A stretch of 36,373 nucleotides of DNA from Desulfohalobiaceae bacterium S24 (GCA_011389765.1 JAABTT010000033.1:1-36373); one strand, 5' to 3'. Counted from the first letter of the stretch, positions 1 to 9,405 are shown. The notes: generated by a model not told the origin, from the sequence alone. Made by a program: numbers and translations.

Positions 1-94
1 TTTAATCTGTATTGATCAAACTGGCAGTCGTTGATGTACACGACAAACAACACAACACTATAGTTGCATATTACAATAAATATCAATCAATTAT

Positions 95-125
95 ATGTCA
101 GCTTTGCCAGAGGCAAAGCTGACAT
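95..125. repeat. Hairpin, 14-bp perfect stem, upstream of tex
   Basis: A 14-nt arm (95-108) and its exact reverse complement (112-125) flank the loop AGA. The stem core reads GTCAGCTTTGCC. A close relative lies at 5234-5260 and a degenerate one near 8835-8860. It sits about 70 bp before the tex start in otherwise featureless AT-rich DNA (1-183). It may be a terminator or leader hairpin or a small dispersed palindrome. No T-run follows on the plus strand, so simple intrinsic termination is not well supported. Confidence 0.6.
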
Positions 126-195
126 CTGATTCCTGATAATCAAATAAAAGGCGCGCTGGTAAAGTATTTTTTGCAGCCGCATCTTGGAGCCTTTT

Positions 196-2298
196 ATGGA
201 CCTGACGGCGCAGGTGAGTGAGAAGACCGGGCTGCAGCCCGCACACGTCCACAATATTCTCAAGTTGCTGGAACAAGGGGCCACGGTGCCCTTTATCGCC
301 CGCTACCGCAAGGAAATGACCGGGGCGGCTTCGGATGCAACGCTCCGAAATTTCGAGAAAATATATCAGTCCGCTCAGAAACTGCTGGAGCGAAAGACCG
401 AGGTCCTGAGGATCATTGCCGAGCGCAGCCGCCTGACCCCGGAAATACGCACCCAGGTGGAGGCCGCTGCGACCCTGGCCGAGCTGGAAGACCTGTATCG
501 ACCCTTTCGGGAGAAGAAGAGCACCCGGGGAGGCCAGGCTCTGGCCAGAGGCCTGGAGCTCCTGGCCGAGGCCCTGGAACAGGGCAATCTGAGCCTGGAT
601 GCGCTGCAGGCCAGGGCCGGATCCTTTCTGGGACCGGAAGTGCCTTCGCCGGAGGCGGCGATTCAGGGGGCAAAGGACATCCTGGCGGAGCGCTTTGCCG
701 AGGATCCCAAAGAGCGGAAAATCCTGCGCCGGGAAGCCTGGCAAAAGGGTGTCCTGGAGGTCAAACCCGGGAAAGCGTTCCAGTCCTCTGGGGTCTATCG
801 GCAGTTTGCCGAGCACCGGGAAAGTGTGGCCTCCATCCCTTCGCATCGCTACCTGGCCATCAGGCGCGGGATGCGGGAACACCAGCTCAGCGTCAAGATC
901 AGCCTGGATACGGAGCGGATCATTGCCAACATTCGCAAATTCAAAGTTCCGCGGCAACATTCCGGCAGCGGCGAGCTCCTGCTCGAAGCCTGCACCGACG
1001 GTCTGAAGCGGCTGCTCCTGCCCTCCATCGAGCGGGAGGTGCACCGTGAGCTGAAGGAACGTTCGGACCAGCAGGCCGTATCCGTCTTCGGGGCCAATCT
1101 GGCCCAGCTGCTCATGACCCCGCCGGTGGCCGGCCGGACCATTCTCGGGGTGGACCCGGCCTTTCGGACCGGCTGCAAGCTGGCGGTCGTCGATCCTCTG
1201 GGGGTTTTTCTGGAGCAGGCAACCATTTTTCCCACCCCGCCGGTCAATGATATCCAGGGAGCCAGGGAGACAGTCCTCGATCTGGTGGATCGTCTGGGCG
1301 TGGACTGCGTGGCCATCGGCAACGGAACCGGCTCCAGAGAGACCCAGGAATTTTTTGCCCGCTTGATCGAGGAAGAGAAGGTCTTCCTGGAATATACCGT
1401 GGTGTCCGAGGCCGGGGCTTCGGTGTATTCAGCCTCGCCGATCGGGCAGGAGGAGTATCCCGAACTGGACGTGACCGTGCGTGGAGCGATCTCCATTGCC
1501 CAGCGGCTTCGGGACCCCATGGCCGAACTGGTGAAGATCGATCCCAAGTCCCTGGGCATCGGCCAGTACCAGCACGATGTGGACCAGAAGCTCCTGGAAC
1601 GGCAGCTGCACACCACCCTGGAAGACGTGGTGAACAGGATTGGCGTGGAGGTGAACAGCGCATCCTCCGCCCTGTTGTCCTATCTGGCCGGAATCACCCC
1701 GAGGCTGGCCAGGGCCATCCTGGCCCACCGTCAGGAAAGGGGCCGGTTTTCCAGGAAAAAGGATCTCCTGCAGGTCAAAGGCCTGGGGAGCAAAGCCTTT
1801 GAGCAGTGCGCCGGGTTTGTGCGTATCCGGAACGGGGCGAGTCTTCTGGACAATACCGGGGTCCATCCCGAAAGCTATCAGGCTGCGGCCCGCTTGCTGC
1901 AGGACGGGCAGAGCCTGCCGTCCGAAGCCGGCGCTTCCCTGGCCGAAAGGATCGGTGTGGGGCTGCAGACCATGGAGGACATTCTGTTCGAGCTTCGAAA
2001 GCCGGGCTTTGATCCACGGGAGGACCTGCCCGGGATTCCCTTTCAACAGGGGGTCCTGGAGATTGCCGATTTGCGTCCGGGCATGCGTATTCCGGGGGTT
2101 GTCAGGAGCCTGGTCGATTTCGGGGCCTTTGTGGATATCGGGTTGAAGAACGACGGCCTGATCCACATTTCCCAGATGAGCTCCAGGCGCATCAAGCATC
2201 CCCTGGAGGTGCTCGGGGTCAATCAATACCTGCCCAGGATCAAGGTCCTTGAAGTGGATGCGGAGCGGCAGCGGGTCAGCCTGAGCCTGAAGGAATAA
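196..2298 (+). CDS. tex: Tex family RNA-binding protein (S1 domain)
   Basis: This is a cytoplasmic nucleic-acid-binding protein of the Tex/YhgF family, linked to transcription accessory functions and RNA metabolism. Visible parts are the helical Tex N-terminus with the family-typical segment around VPFIARYRKEMTGA, a YqgF/RNase H-like core starting near TILGVDPAFRTGCKLA, helix-hairpin-helix repeats around RLARAILAHRQERGRFSRKKDLLQVKGLG, and a C-terminal S1 domain (about the last 75 residues: PGVVRSLVDFGAFVDIG). At 700 residues it is full length without the longer tail of E. coli Tex. ATG at 196 is preferred over the in-frame TTG at 184, because GGAG at 186-189 is a Shine-Dalgarno six bases before it. 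It converges on msrAB with only 23 bp between stops and no visible terminator hairpin. Confidence 0.95.
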   Translation: MDLTAQVSEKTGLQPAHVHNILKLLEQGATVPFIARYRKEMTGAASDATLRNFEKIYQSAQKLLERKTEVLRIIAERSRLTPEIRTQVEAAATLAELEDLYRPFREKKSTRGGQALARGLELLAEALEQGNLSLDALQARAGSFLGPEVPSPEAAIQGAKDILAERFAEDPKERKILRREAWQKGVLEVKPGKAFQSSGVYRQFAEHRESVASIPSHRYLAIRRGMREHQLSVKISLDTERIIANIRKFKVPRQHSGSGELLLEACTDGLKRLLLPSIEREVHRELKERSDQQAVSVFGANLAQLLMTPPVAGRTILGVDPAFRTGCKLAVVDPLGVFLEQATIFPTPPVNDIQGARETVLDLVDRLGVDCVAIGNGTGSRETQEFFARLIEEEKVFLEYTVVSEAGASVYSASPIGQEEYPELDVTVRGAISIAQRLRDPMAELVKIDPKSLGIGQYQHDVDQKLLERQLHTTLEDVVNRIGVEVNSASSALLSYLAGITPRLARAILAHRQERGRFSRKKDLLQVKGLGSKAFEQCAGFVRIRNGASLLDNTGVHPESYQAAARLLQDGQSLPSEAGASLAERIGVGLQTMEDILFELRKPGFDPREDLPGIPFQQGVLEIADLRPGMRIPGVVRSLVDFGAFVDIGLKNDGLIHISQMSSRRIKHPLEVLGVNQYLPRIKVLEVDAERQRVSLSLKE

Positions 2299-2321
2299 AA
2301 CAGAATCATGAACCTGACACT

Positions 2322-3362
2322 TTATGCTTTCTTGGGGATGAAGCGCAGGGCAGCAGAATTCATGCAGTAGCGCAGGCCGGTGGGTTCGGGGCCGTCCTCA
2401 AAGACGTGCCCCAGATGGGAGTCCGCATATCTGGAGCGAACCTCTGTTCTTTTCGAGAACAAGGAACGGTCTTCCCGGGTGACAATATGTTCCGGCTCGA
2501 GAGGACGGGTGAAGCTCGGCCAGCCCGTTCCGGATTGAAACTTGTCCCTGGAGGAGAAGAGCGGTTCCCCGGAGACCACATCCACATAAATGCCCTCCTG
2601 CTTGTTGTCCCAGTAGGCATTGTCAAAGGGAGGCTCGGTGCCGTCCTTCTGGGTCACCTTGAACTGCATCTGGGTCAATTCTTTTTTCAGTTGCTCCAGG
2701 CTCGGCTTGCTGAAAGACGCCCAGCCGGACGCGTTTTGTATTTCAGTTTTCAGGTGTTCCTCCTTCACCCAGTGCTTTTGGATAAACGAATCCCGCCCGG
2801 AAAGGAAGCGGTAGGTCTTGTAACGTAAGGGGTTCTTTGAAAAATAGTCCTGATGGTATGTTTCGGCCGGGTAGAATTTCTGCAGCGGTTCAATGGAAGT
2901 GGCAATGGGTTTGTCGAAGATCCCGGACTCCTCCAGGGCTTTCTTGGATGCTTCGGCTATCCGTTTTTCTTCCTCGGTCTGGTAATAGACGGCCGAGGTG
3001 TACTGATGGCCCCGATCGCCGAAGGAACCTCCGTCATCTGTGGGATCGAACGTCTTCCAGAAGGCTTCCACCAACCGGGCATAGCTCACCACCTCGGGAT
3101 CATAGGTCACTTGAATCGACTCCCTGTGCTCGGTTTCTCCGGAGGAAACCTGTTCATAGCTCGGATTTGACGTTGTGCCGCCGCTGTAGCCGGAGACGAC
3201 TTCCTTGACTCCAGGTATTTTTTTGAAATCGGCCTCTGTGCACCAAAAGCATCCCCCGGCGAAATAGGCTTCAGTCAGACCGGAAGTCTCGGCGGTTTTC
3301 TGCTCCCCGGCCTGGGCGAAACCGATCATAGAGGAAAGGAAAATGGTCAGAAGCGTTTTCAT
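2322..3362 (-). CDS. msrAB: Secreted bifunctional methionine sulfoxide reductase MsrA-MsrB
   Basis: The protein reduces both S- and R-methionine sulfoxide in oxidised proteins. Residues 1-18 form a Sec signal peptide with a likely cut after AQA, so it should act in the periplasm. The MsrA domain begins at about residue 30 with GGCFWCTEA (catalytic Cys38). The MsrB domain occupies about 210-346, with SGTGWPSF and the catalytic Cys333 in [12 protein letters not shown]. The order MsrA then MsrB and the 346-residue length fit natural MsrAB fusions such as the PilB C-terminal part. The CxxC zinc ligands of zinc-type MsrB are absent: where the first pair is expected the sequence reads [11 protein letters not shown]. 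The start ATG follows a GGGA-type ribosome site. A promoter is proposed at 3443-3470. It appears to be monocistronic. Confidence 0.95.
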   Translation of the reverse strand: MKTLLTIFLSSMIGFAQAGEQKTAETSGLTEAYFAGGCFWCTEADFKKIPGVKEVVSGYSGGTTSNPSYEQVSSGETEHRESIQVTYDPEVVSYARLVEAFWKTFDPTDDGGSFGDRGHQYTSAVYYQTEEEKRIAEASKKALEESGIFDKPIATSIEPLQKFYPAETYHQDYFSKNPLRYKTYRFLSGRDSFIQKHWVKEEHLKTEIQNASGWASFSKPSLEQLKKELTQMQFKVTQKDGTEPPFDNAYWDNKQEGIYVDVVSGEPLFSSRDKFQSGTGWPSFTRPLEPEHIVTREDRSLFSKRTEVRSRYADSHLGHVFEDGPEPTGLRYCMNSAALRFIPKKA

Positions 3363-3442
3363 AACATCCCTTTTGTTAAAGATTTGGTCCTGTGCGTGGC
3401 AAGCAATGGCTCACTGTACAGCTTGCATTTTTTCATCTTCAT

Positions 3443-3470
3443 ACTATAAGTTCTCTTTGAGAAAGTTCAA
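3443..3470 (-). promoter_or_regulatory. Putative sigma-70 promoter of msrAB with internal inverted repeat
   Basis: On the minus strand TTGAAC (3470-3465) and TATAGT (3448-3443) are separated by 16 bp, close to the -35/-10 consensus and about 80 bp before the msrAB start. The spacer holds an inverted repeat, TTCTC-AAA-GAGAA (3463-3451). It is well placed for a repressor, but no known regulator is recognised. Assigned from consensus only. Confidence 0.5.
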
Positions 3471-3503
3471 GATGTTCCGCCGGACTGAACCGGGAGTGCT
3501 CTG

Positions 3504-3682
3504 ATTCACCCAGGAGTATGGAAGCCTGGATTCGATCGGTGCGATATGCAAAAGGGATTTCTTTACAAAGATGAGGCTTTATATGGCCTGGTTCGAATTG
3601 ATGACAAATAAACCTGACACGATCTGAGCCATACAGTATATTATTAGCCCCAAAGGGAAAAGAGGGATGATTTCATTTATAT
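3504..3682 (+). repeat. 179-bp perfect direct repeat, copy 1
   Basis: This segment is identical, base for base as read, to 33076-33254 in the same orientation (offset 29572). The left 48 bp or so encode, on the minus strand, the first residues of the Mod fragment seen at copy 2 (HIAPIESRLPYSWVN). On the plus strand, positions 3546-3611 encode a protein-like tail (QKGFLYKDEALYGLVRIDD) ending in TAA. Flanking bases differ immediately outside the repeat. The rest of the gap between msrAB and the HD-GYP gene (3363-3503 and 3683-4024) contains no credible gene. It does have a short hairpin at 3800-3818 and scattered copies of a motif like AACCGTGAACCTGGAA. Confidence 0.93.
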
Positions 3683-4024
3683 AACTCAGAAAACCTGTCC
3701 CTTGGCTCTCCCGTCTTTGGCAGGGTTTCATTAGGGTCCACCAAAGGTTCCTTCAATGAGCATCCTTTTTACGCCCTCCAACCGTGAACTTTCCGGGGCG
3801 TAGGCTCTACGAGCCTACGAGCTACGAGCCGGAGGTCGTGAACCTGGAACCGTGAACTCATTTGTCCGGGCATTGCTGCTTACGGATTTTTCTTAGAGTG
3901 ACGATTTTGGCACCAAAATGGTGATTCTAAGTTATCGACAAGGCCTGATTTTGAATAGTTATTCATTGATTCAAGTATGATAGAAAGGTCCGACCCCGGC
4001 CCACAGGAAAGGGGGCTCAGGATT

Positions 4025-5218
4025 TTAAGGAACTGGTCCGCAAAATAACTGAGCAGCCCGATCTGTTTCAGTAATTTTATTTCTTGAAGCAGAAGGACGT
4101 CTTGCCGTATTCTTGGCTGGCGCTTCAAGAATTGCCAACAACCCGCTTTTTTCCACATCCTGAAATTTTTCCTTAATGGCCAGTATCTCTTCCTCAATGC
4201 CAAAAAAAGCGTCCACAACCTTCGGATCAAAGTGCGAGCCGCGACCCTGTGTAATGATCTCGAGGGAGAGGCTCGTGGAGAGAGGATCTCTGTAAGGTCG
4301 CTTCGAGGTCAAGGCATCGAAAACGTCGGCGATTGCCGTGATTCGTCCTTCAAGGGGAATTTCGGATCTGCTGAGACCTCTGGGATAGCCGCTTCCATCC
4401 CATTTTTCGTGATGGGTGAGCGCGATCGACTCACCCGTCCGGATAATGTCACTGTCGGATTTGGCCAAAATGCCCGTCCCGATCACGGGGTGCCGTTTCA
4501 TGATGACCCATTCCTCGGGATTGAGCCGGCCGGGTTTCAAAAGGATGTGGTCGGGCACCCCGATTTTGCCGATATCATGGAGCTGTGAGGCATAGAGTAT
4601 CCTTTCGGCGCTCCGGCCGTCGACCCCCATTTCTTTGGCGATGCTGGCCGCGTAGTGACTCATGCGGGTGTTGTGGGTCCCGGTTTCTTCATCCTTATAC
4701 TCAGCCGCGGTTGCCAGGCGGTTGATCGTATCCAGGGAGGCTGCCTGCAGCTTGCGAACCGCCTCCGAGAGTTCTGCCGTGCGTCTGGCGACCTCGGCTT
4801 CCAGTTCCTGGCGATAGCCCTGCATGTGGTCATTGTAGGCTTTGACCTTCAGCAGATTTTTGACCCGGGCCAGGAGTTCCGGGATATGCATGGGCTTGGA
4901 CAGGAAATCGTCCGACCCGGCCTCTAAAGCCTTGATGCGGTCGTCCATGCCGTCCAAGGCGGTGATCATGACAATGGGGATCATCTGGGTGGCTGGATCC
5001 TGCTTGAGCCGCTTTGCAACCTCGAATCCGTCCAATTCCGGCATCACGGCATCCAGCAGAATGAGATCCACCTTGTCGTTTCCGGCAATGGATAGAGCTT
5101 CCCTCCCGTTTTTGGCCTGGAGGATCTCCTGCCCGAGCGTGGCCAGCATGTCCTGGATAAGCTCCCGGTTTGGTCCCTGGTCGTCAACAATGAGGATACG
5201 TCGCTTTGTGGTTTCCAT
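4025..5218 (-). CDS. Response regulator with HD-GYP c-di-GMP phosphodiesterase domain (RpfG-like)
   Basis: A receiver domain (residues 5-125; phosphoacceptor Asp56 in LILLDAVMP, Lys108 in LSKP) is joined by a coiled coil (130-160) to an HD-GYP domain (about 160-350). The domain has HDIGKIG (His214, Asp215), the HH pair in LTHHEKW and the GYP signature in DGSGYPRG. Proteins of this architecture hydrolyse cyclic di-GMP to GMP under phosphorylation control. The 45-residue C-terminal tail after about 350 is not recognised. The gene is last in the minus-strand signalling run and begins 261 bp after the stop of the CZB chemoreceptor. A stable hairpin (5234-5260) lies just before its weak ribosome site. 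It offers a c-di-GMP output for the cluster, since no GGDEF protein is present here. Confidence 0.93.
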   Translation of the reverse strand: METTKRRILIVDDQGPNRELIQDMLATLGQEILQAKNGREALSIAGNDKVDLILLDAVMPELDGFEVAKRLKQDPATQMIPIVMITALDGMDDRIKALEAGSDDFLSKPMHIPELLARVKNLLKVKAYNDHMQGYRQELEAEVARRTAELSEAVRKLQAASLDTINRLATAAEYKDEETGTHNTRMSHYAASIAKEMGVDGRSAERILYASQLHDIGKIGVPDHILLKPGRLNPEEWVIMKRHPVIGTGILAKSDSDIIRTGESIALTHHEKWDGSGYPRGLSRSEIPLEGRITAIADVFDALTSKRPYRDPLSTSLSLEIITQGRGSHFDPKVVDAFFGIEEEILAIKEKFQDVEKSGLLAILEAPAKNTARRPSASRNKITETDRAAQLFCGPVP

Positions 5219-5233
5219 GCTGCAGACTCACCC

Positions 5234-5260
5234 GTCAGCCCTGCCGCCGGCAGGGCTGAC
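5234..5260. repeat. Hairpin (12-bp stem) in the leader of the HD-GYP gene
   Basis: Arms GTCAGCCCTGCC and GGCAGGGCTGAC flank a three-base loop. The stem ends only 15 bases before the HD-GYP start codon on the minus strand, so it may affect translation initiation. It is the same family of palindrome as 95-125. The upstream stretch 5261-5380 is AT-rich (several TATAAT-like strings) and probably carries the promoter, but no single best pair can be chosen. Confidence 0.6.
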
Positions 5261-5381
5261 ACATAATTATTTGATATTTAATATAATATTCGACTGCGAT
5301 GTTATGCTGTTCATTTAAACAACGACTGCCGGGCTAATGAATGAAGAAACTGTGTTTTACCGGCATACTGTCGCCGTAACC

Positions 5382-5463
5382 CGTCATTGCGAGGCGTCTT
5401 CGCCGAAGCAATCCTTGACAAGAGGCTTTTCTGAAAGATTGCTTCGCTTCGCTCGCAATGACG
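5382..5463. repeat. Palindromic intergenic element (REP/MITE-like)
   Basis: Outer arms CGTCATTGCGAG (5382-5393) and CTCGCAATGACG (5452-5463) are exact inverse copies. Inner arms GAAGCAATC (5405-5413) and GATTGCTTC (5437-5445) are also inverse copies, giving a long cruciform-capable element. Elements of this kind (CATTGCGAGG...GAAGCAATC) are dispersed in many bacterial genomes. It lies between the CZB chemoreceptor stop and the HD-GYP leader and encodes nothing. Confidence 0.8.
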
Positions 5464-5478
5464 AGCGTGGATCACTAT

Positions 5479-7500
5479 TTAGAAGTCCTTGAAATCGTTT
5501 TCATCTAAAGGGATTACGGTATCCGGCGCTTCAACAGCCTGGGGACGGTGATTGCCAGGACTCTGGAGTGCTCGATGCCTGGGTGCGTGCGAAGCGCCGT
5601 TCCCGCCCGAAAGCTTTCCGTTGCCATTGCGTTTGCCGTTATTGGAGGCAAACCCGCTGCTCAAGGCCGCGGCCTTGACCTGCCCGTTCCCGTTTTTCAA
5701 GCCGCCCACCACGGCCATGAGCCCCTCCACCATGCCGGTCATCTCTTGGGCCTGGGCCGAGAGCTCTTCCGAGGCGCTGGCGGATTCTTCGGAATCGGCC
5801 GCGTTCTGCTGGACCACCTTGTCCATTTCCGAGACCGCGGTGTTGATCTGTTCCACCCCCTCGGACTGCTCCTTGGATGCGGCCGCGATCTCGGCCACCA
5901 GGGTGGAGACCTTGTTCGCGCTTTCCTTGATCCGCTCCAGATTGCCCGAGACATCGCCGGCCACACTGACCCCGTTTTCCGCAGAAGTCTGGGAGTGCTC
6001 GATGAGCTCGGAGGTGTTTCTGGCCGCTTCAGCCGAGCGCTGGGCCAGGCTGCGCACCTCCTCGGCCACCACGGCAAAGCCCTTGCCGGCCTCCCCGGCC
6101 CGGGCCGCCTCCACGGCCGCATTCAGGGCCAGGAGGTTGGTCTGGAAAGCGATGTCGTCGATGGTCTTGATGATCCTGGAGGTCTCATTGGAGGCGTCCT
6201 TGATCTCGGTGATGGCGCTGTTCATGCGCTGCATGGCCTCCACTCCGCTATGCACCACCTGTCCGGCCTCCTGCATGCCTCGCTCGGCCTGGTCGGCGTT
6301 GTCTGCGTTCTGCCGGGTCTGGGCCGCGATCTGCTCCAGGGACGAAGAGGTTTCCTCCAGACTGGAGGCCTGCTGACTGGCGCCTTCGGCCAACTGCTGG
6401 CTGGCCGAGGAGACCTGGCCGGAGGCCGAGGAAACCTGTTCCGAGCTTTCGGTCAGTCCGTTGACGATCCGGGTGATGGGTCTGACGATGGAGCGAATCA
6501 GGAAGAAACTCAGGATCAGGCCAAGCAGAGCTGCCACAATGGTGACTCCAATGGATGAGTATTTGGAGGCGGACCCTGTGGAGAGCATACCGGCTTTGGA
6601 GACATTTTCGATTTCAAATAATCGTTCTTCAAGCACAGTCATTTCATCCTGGGTAGCCCGCACCGCGGGAATGGTCTGATTGTCATAGATATGGTGGGCC
6701 TCGGCCTGGGCTTCCCGGATGGCTTCTTCGGCCTGAATGGCTTCCTGAAAACGGTCCTGCACGGCTTGCAGATTGGCCAGGGTCACGTTCTTATAGACAT
6801 CGGCTGCTGCATCAAAGTCTCCATTGCGGACCAGGTCCTTGATCTCCCCGGCGGATTCGTGCAGCCGGCGATGGGGTTCTTGCACCCCGGCCATGGCTTG
6901 GCGCAGGGCGGGGAACCCTTCGGCATATCCGGCATAGGTGTCGCTTTGCAGGAATTTCCCGAATGAACAGCCGGTGTGATCCAGTTGGACATCGATTTGG
7001 GGGTTGCGCTCAATCACGATCCTGGAAACATCGGCCGCCCATTCCTGATGATCGGCCAGGCGGTCCTTGAGTGCATTCACCAGTCCCTCGTGCCGCTGCT
7101 GCCAGACTTCCTGAATCAGTTTACCGGATTCATGGAGGTGCTGGTGCGGTTCTTTTATCTCCTCCAGGTGTTCGGCCAGGAACGGATCGCTCTGGGCCAG
7201 TTTTTCGCCTTCAGGTCCGTGCAGGAATCGGCCCAGGCTGCATTGGGTGTGATCCAGCTCCACCTCCAGTCCGGCCTTGTTTTGCAGGAAGAGTTCCTGA
7301 ACCTGGCTCATCCAGTTGAGATGATCCACTTCTTTGGCAAGCATAAACTCGCTGTGCTCTGCAGCATGTGAAAAGTCGGAATTTGCGGAGAGGATCTTGT
7401 CAATGGACCAGATGGAGTTCCCGGCCACGATCAGGACCGCCAGCAACAGCAGGGCGGTGAATCCCCAGAGTTTTGTGCTGAGTTTCAGTTTTGTGAACAT
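5479..7500 (-). CDS. Methyl-accepting chemotaxis protein with tandem periplasmic CZB (zinc-binding) domains
   Basis: A transmembrane chemoreceptor of 673 residues. TM1 is at about 11-31. The periplasmic part (32-314) contains two consecutive CZB-type repeats. Each has the 3-His/1-Cys pattern: His60, Cys87, His119 and His123 in the first, and His151, Cys178, His210 and His214 in the second. The shared strings are LDHTxCSxGxFL and EPHxxLHES. TM2 is at about 315-336 with HAMP following, then the signalling domain with the conserved tip ([20 protein letters not shown]). The tail ends [11 protein letters not shown] at 7500 is chosen over 7527 because AAGGAG lies seven bases upstream. CZB domains are usually cytosolic zinc or hypochlorite sensors, so a tandem periplasmic pair suggests sensing of extracellular zinc or an oxidant. 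Confidence 0.93.
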   Translation of the reverse strand: MFTKLKLSTKLWGFTALLLLAVLIVAGNSIWSIDKILSANSDFSHAAEHSEFMLAKEVDHLNWMSQVQELFLQNKAGLEVELDHTQCSLGRFLHGPEGEKLAQSDPFLAEHLEEIKEPHQHLHESGKLIQEVWQQRHEGLVNALKDRLADHQEWAADVSRIVIERNPQIDVQLDHTGCSFGKFLQSDTYAGYAEGFPALRQAMAGVQEPHRRLHESAGEIKDLVRNGDFDAAADVYKNVTLANLQAVQDRFQEAIQAEEAIREAQAEAHHIYDNQTIPAVRATQDEMTVLEERLFEIENVSKAGMLSTGSASKYSSIGVTIVAALLGLILSFFLIRSIVRPITRIVNGLTESSEQVSSASGQVSSASQQLAEGASQQASSLEETSSSLEQIAAQTRQNADNADQAERGMQEAGQVVHSGVEAMQRMNSAITEIKDASNETSRIIKTIDDIAFQTNLLALNAAVEAARAGEAGKGFAVVAEEVRSLAQRSAEAARNTSELIEHSQTSAENGVSVAGDVSGNLERIKESANKVSTLVAEIAAASKEQSEGVEQINTAVSEMDKVVQQNAADSEESASASEELSAQAQEMTGMVEGLMAVVGGLKNGNGQVKAAALSSGFASNNGKRNGNGKLSGGNGASHAPRHRALQSPGNHRPQAVEAPDTVIPLDENDFKDF

Positions 7501-7571
7501 GCGCTTGCTCCTTGTGTTGATGTGCACTGGTTTGTGTATTTCCCCTGACCAAGACCGGGTGCAGGGTGATC

Positions 7572-8555
7572 TCAGGCCGTGTTGCGTCCTTCAATGCTGT
7601 TGTGATCCCTCTCCGGTTTTGTGTCCTTGATCAGAGGCAGAAAGACCTGAAATAGGCTGCCCTGATCCGGCCTGCTCTCCACCCGGATGCAGCCGTTCCA
7701 GGCCCTGACAAGCCCGAAAACGCCTGAGAGGCCAAGGCCGCGGCCGAGACATTTGGTGGAAAAGAAGGGATCGAATATTTTGCTCAAATGGTCGTCCGGG
7801 ATTCCGGATCCGGTATCTGAGAATTCAAGGCAGCCAAGCTTCGCCCCTGTCGGGATCCAGTCCGCGGGCCGAATGCCGCATTCCGGGATGTCCTGAAGCG
7901 GTGTCACCCTGGTGGCCAAGCGGAGCTTCCCGTGACCGTTTGCGTTTGAGAGGGCTTCCACGGCATTGGCCGCCAGTTGGTTGATCACCTCCTCCATGTA
8001 TCCGGGATTCACGGCAACGGTTGGCCCGGATGTCCTGAAGTCGGTTTCCAGGGCAGCTCCCTGGGGCAGGGTCCTCTGAATGTCGGGGACAAGGTTTCGG
8101 CAGATCAGGGAGAGATCCAGCGCCTCGGTGGGTCCGGCATTCTGGCCGAGATAGGTGAGCATCCACCGGCTGAGGGCCGATGAATCTCGGGCCGCTTTTT
8201 GAACTGAGCGGAGCTTCTCCTGGATTTCCGGTTGATCCGGCACGTCCTCCAGGACCATTTCGAGGTTTCCGAGTACCACGCTGAGTTTGTTGTTGAAGTG
8301 GTGGGCCACAGAACCTGCCAAACGGGCCAGGGCCTCGTTTTTTTCGTTCTGCAGCCTCCGCTCTTCCTGTTGTTTTTGATGCGCCAAAAGTGTGTTCTGC
8401 TCCTCCATGATGGATTTGACGCCCTGTATCAGAGTAAAAGAAGGGCCTGTTTCGCTGATTTCGGGATTCGTCTCCGGTTGTTCGCCGGACGGACCAATCA
8501 GGCTCTCAGTCCCGGCCATAAGATCGGCCTCATTATTGCGGTGTTTGATCGGCAT
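7572..8555 (-). CDS. Soluble histidine kinase
   Basis: A 327-residue cytoplasmic kinase without a recognisable sensor domain. A charged N-terminus with a short coiled coil (about 45-78) leads to the phosphoacceptor motif [12 protein letters not shown] (His85). An HATPase domain follows, with N box ([11 protein letters not shown]), G1 (FSDTGSGIP), F box (FDPFFSTK) and G2 (GRGLGLSG). The H box resembles the AHDFNN kinases of deltaproteobacteria. There is no receiver domain and no membrane segment, so input must come from a partner. It lies between cheW and the CZB chemoreceptor, with only 71 bp to the latter, so it could be co-expressed with it. AGGGGA precedes the ATG. The cognate receiver is not evident. 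Confidence 0.92.
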   Translation of the reverse strand: MPIKHRNNEADLMAGTESLIGPSGEQPETNPEISETGPSFTLIQGVKSIMEEQNTLLAHQKQQEERRLQNEKNEALARLAGSVAHHFNNKLSVVLGNLEMVLEDVPDQPEIQEKLRSVQKAARDSSALSRWMLTYLGQNAGPTEALDLSLICRNLVPDIQRTLPQGAALETDFRTSGPTVAVNPGYMEEVINQLAANAVEALSNANGHGKLRLATRVTPLQDIPECGIRPADWIPTGAKLGCLEFSDTGSGIPDDHLSKIFDPFFSTKCLGRGLGLSGVFGLVRAWNGCIRVESRPDQGSLFQVFLPLIKDTKPERDHNSIEGRNTA

Positions 8556-8733
8556 TGTTTCCCCTGATAGATTTGGGTTGCGCTCTTTCCGAGTACGGAA
8601 TGTTGTTACAATTGGACATTCTTTTGGTTTCTGGTTTCAGCCTCCGGCCCGGAGGGGCCTACGCCCCGGAGGGGTCTCGGGTGTCTGGAAAGGCAAAATC
8701 CGCAAACTCGTATGAAACTCGATTTGTCTTACT

Positions 8734-8800
8734 CCGTCACCCCGGCGAAGGCCGGGGTCCAGCTTTTCAGTCTGGATTCCGGCCTTCGCCGGAATGACGG
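8734..8800. repeat. Palindromic intergenic repeat (REP/MITE-like)
   Basis: Imperfect 29-bp inverse arms (8734-8762 and 8772-8800) are built on CGGCGAAGGCCGGGGTCCAG and its complement with a few mismatches. This 'CCGGCGAAGGCCGG...TCCAG' type is scattered through many proteobacterial genomes. It sits in the 337-bp gap between cheW and the soluble kinase. The same gap contains a GC-rich palindrome near 8639-8670 and a degenerate copy (8835-8860) of the 95-125 hairpin, but no gene. Confidence 0.8.
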
Positions 8801-8892
8801 AGGAGATGACTCGTTTCTTTTTCGATCAAACTGGATGTCTGCGGCCAGAGGCAGGGCTGAAACCTGAATCCTTGCCTGTTGTTTGTGGGCTA

Positions 8893-9405
8893 TCAGGCGG
8901 CCCGGGCAAGTTCGCTCACCTCATCCAGGGTCAGAATGCGGTCGATGTCCAGAAGGATTTTGACCGCGCTATCGATCTTGGCCATGCCCAGGATGAAACT
9001 GCTGTCCATCCGTGATCCGAACGTTGGCGCCGGTTCGATCTGTTCCTCGGGGATATCCATCACTTCGGAAACCTCATCCACAATGATGCCCATGATCAGC
9101 CGGGTCTCGTCACGGATGATCTGAACCATGATGATGCAGGTCTTGCGGGAGACGGCCTGTTCCTTCATGTCGAATTTGAGCCGGAGGTCAACCACGGGAA
9201 TCACTTTGCCCCGCAGGTTGATCACTCCCTTGAGGTGGTCCGGGGTTCTCGGAATCTTGGTGATCTCCTGCATGCCGATGATCTCCTGGACCTGGAGAAT
9301 TTTCAGACCGTAATCTTCGTCCCCGAGCTTGAAAGTCAGGTACTTTCCGGCCAGGTCTGGAGCGGTGGCCCTGTCGATGTTTCCGTATTCCTGCGTGGAC
9401 GTCAT
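8893..9405 (-). CDS. cheW: Chemotaxis adaptor protein CheW
   Basis: A 170-residue CheW-domain protein that normally links chemoreceptors to CheA. The domain covers about residues 18-165, with the typical GKYLTFKLGDEDYGL start, the loop IPRTPDHLKGVINLRGKVIPVVDLR, and GIIVDEVSEVMDI. A strong ribosome site (AAAGGAG) is placed seven bases before the ATG. The gene lies 162 bp after the stop of the upstream chemoreceptor and is the only classical Che scaffold protein in the window. No cheA is present, so it must pair with a CheA elsewhere or with receptors alone. A 14-bp palindrome (TTGTTTCGAAACAA, 9483-9496) lies upstream and could be a regulator site. Confidence 0.96.
   Translation of the reverse strand: MTSTQEYGNIDRATAPDLAGKYLTFKLGDEDYGLKILQVQEIIGMQEITKIPRTPDHLKGVINLRGKVIPVVDLRLKFDMKEQAVSRKTCIIMVQIIRDETRLIMGIIVDEVSEVMDIPEEQIEPAPTFGSRMDSSFILGMAKIDSAVKILLDIDRILTLDEVSELARAA

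Noticed and set aside
91-1044. A 317-codon minus-strand frame opposite tex
   Set aside because: Antisense shadow; the plus strand encodes unmistakable Tex domains.
2322-3362. The MsrA motif GCFWCTEA as a novel active site
   Set aside because: A second Cys or Gly after GCFW is found in known MsrA proteins, so it is ordinary variation.
3781-3860. Short repeats (CTACGAGC; CGTGAACCTGGAA) as a CRISPR or iteron array
   Set aside because: Units are irregular, too short and not evenly spaced. They look like dispersed intergenic repeat debris.
3880-4230. A 116-codon minus-strand frame running past the HD-GYP gene stop
   Set aside because: Most of it overlaps the HD-GYP C-terminus in another frame, and the remainder shows no family features. 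A frameshifted extension of the HD-GYP gene was considered, but nothing recognisable lies in it.
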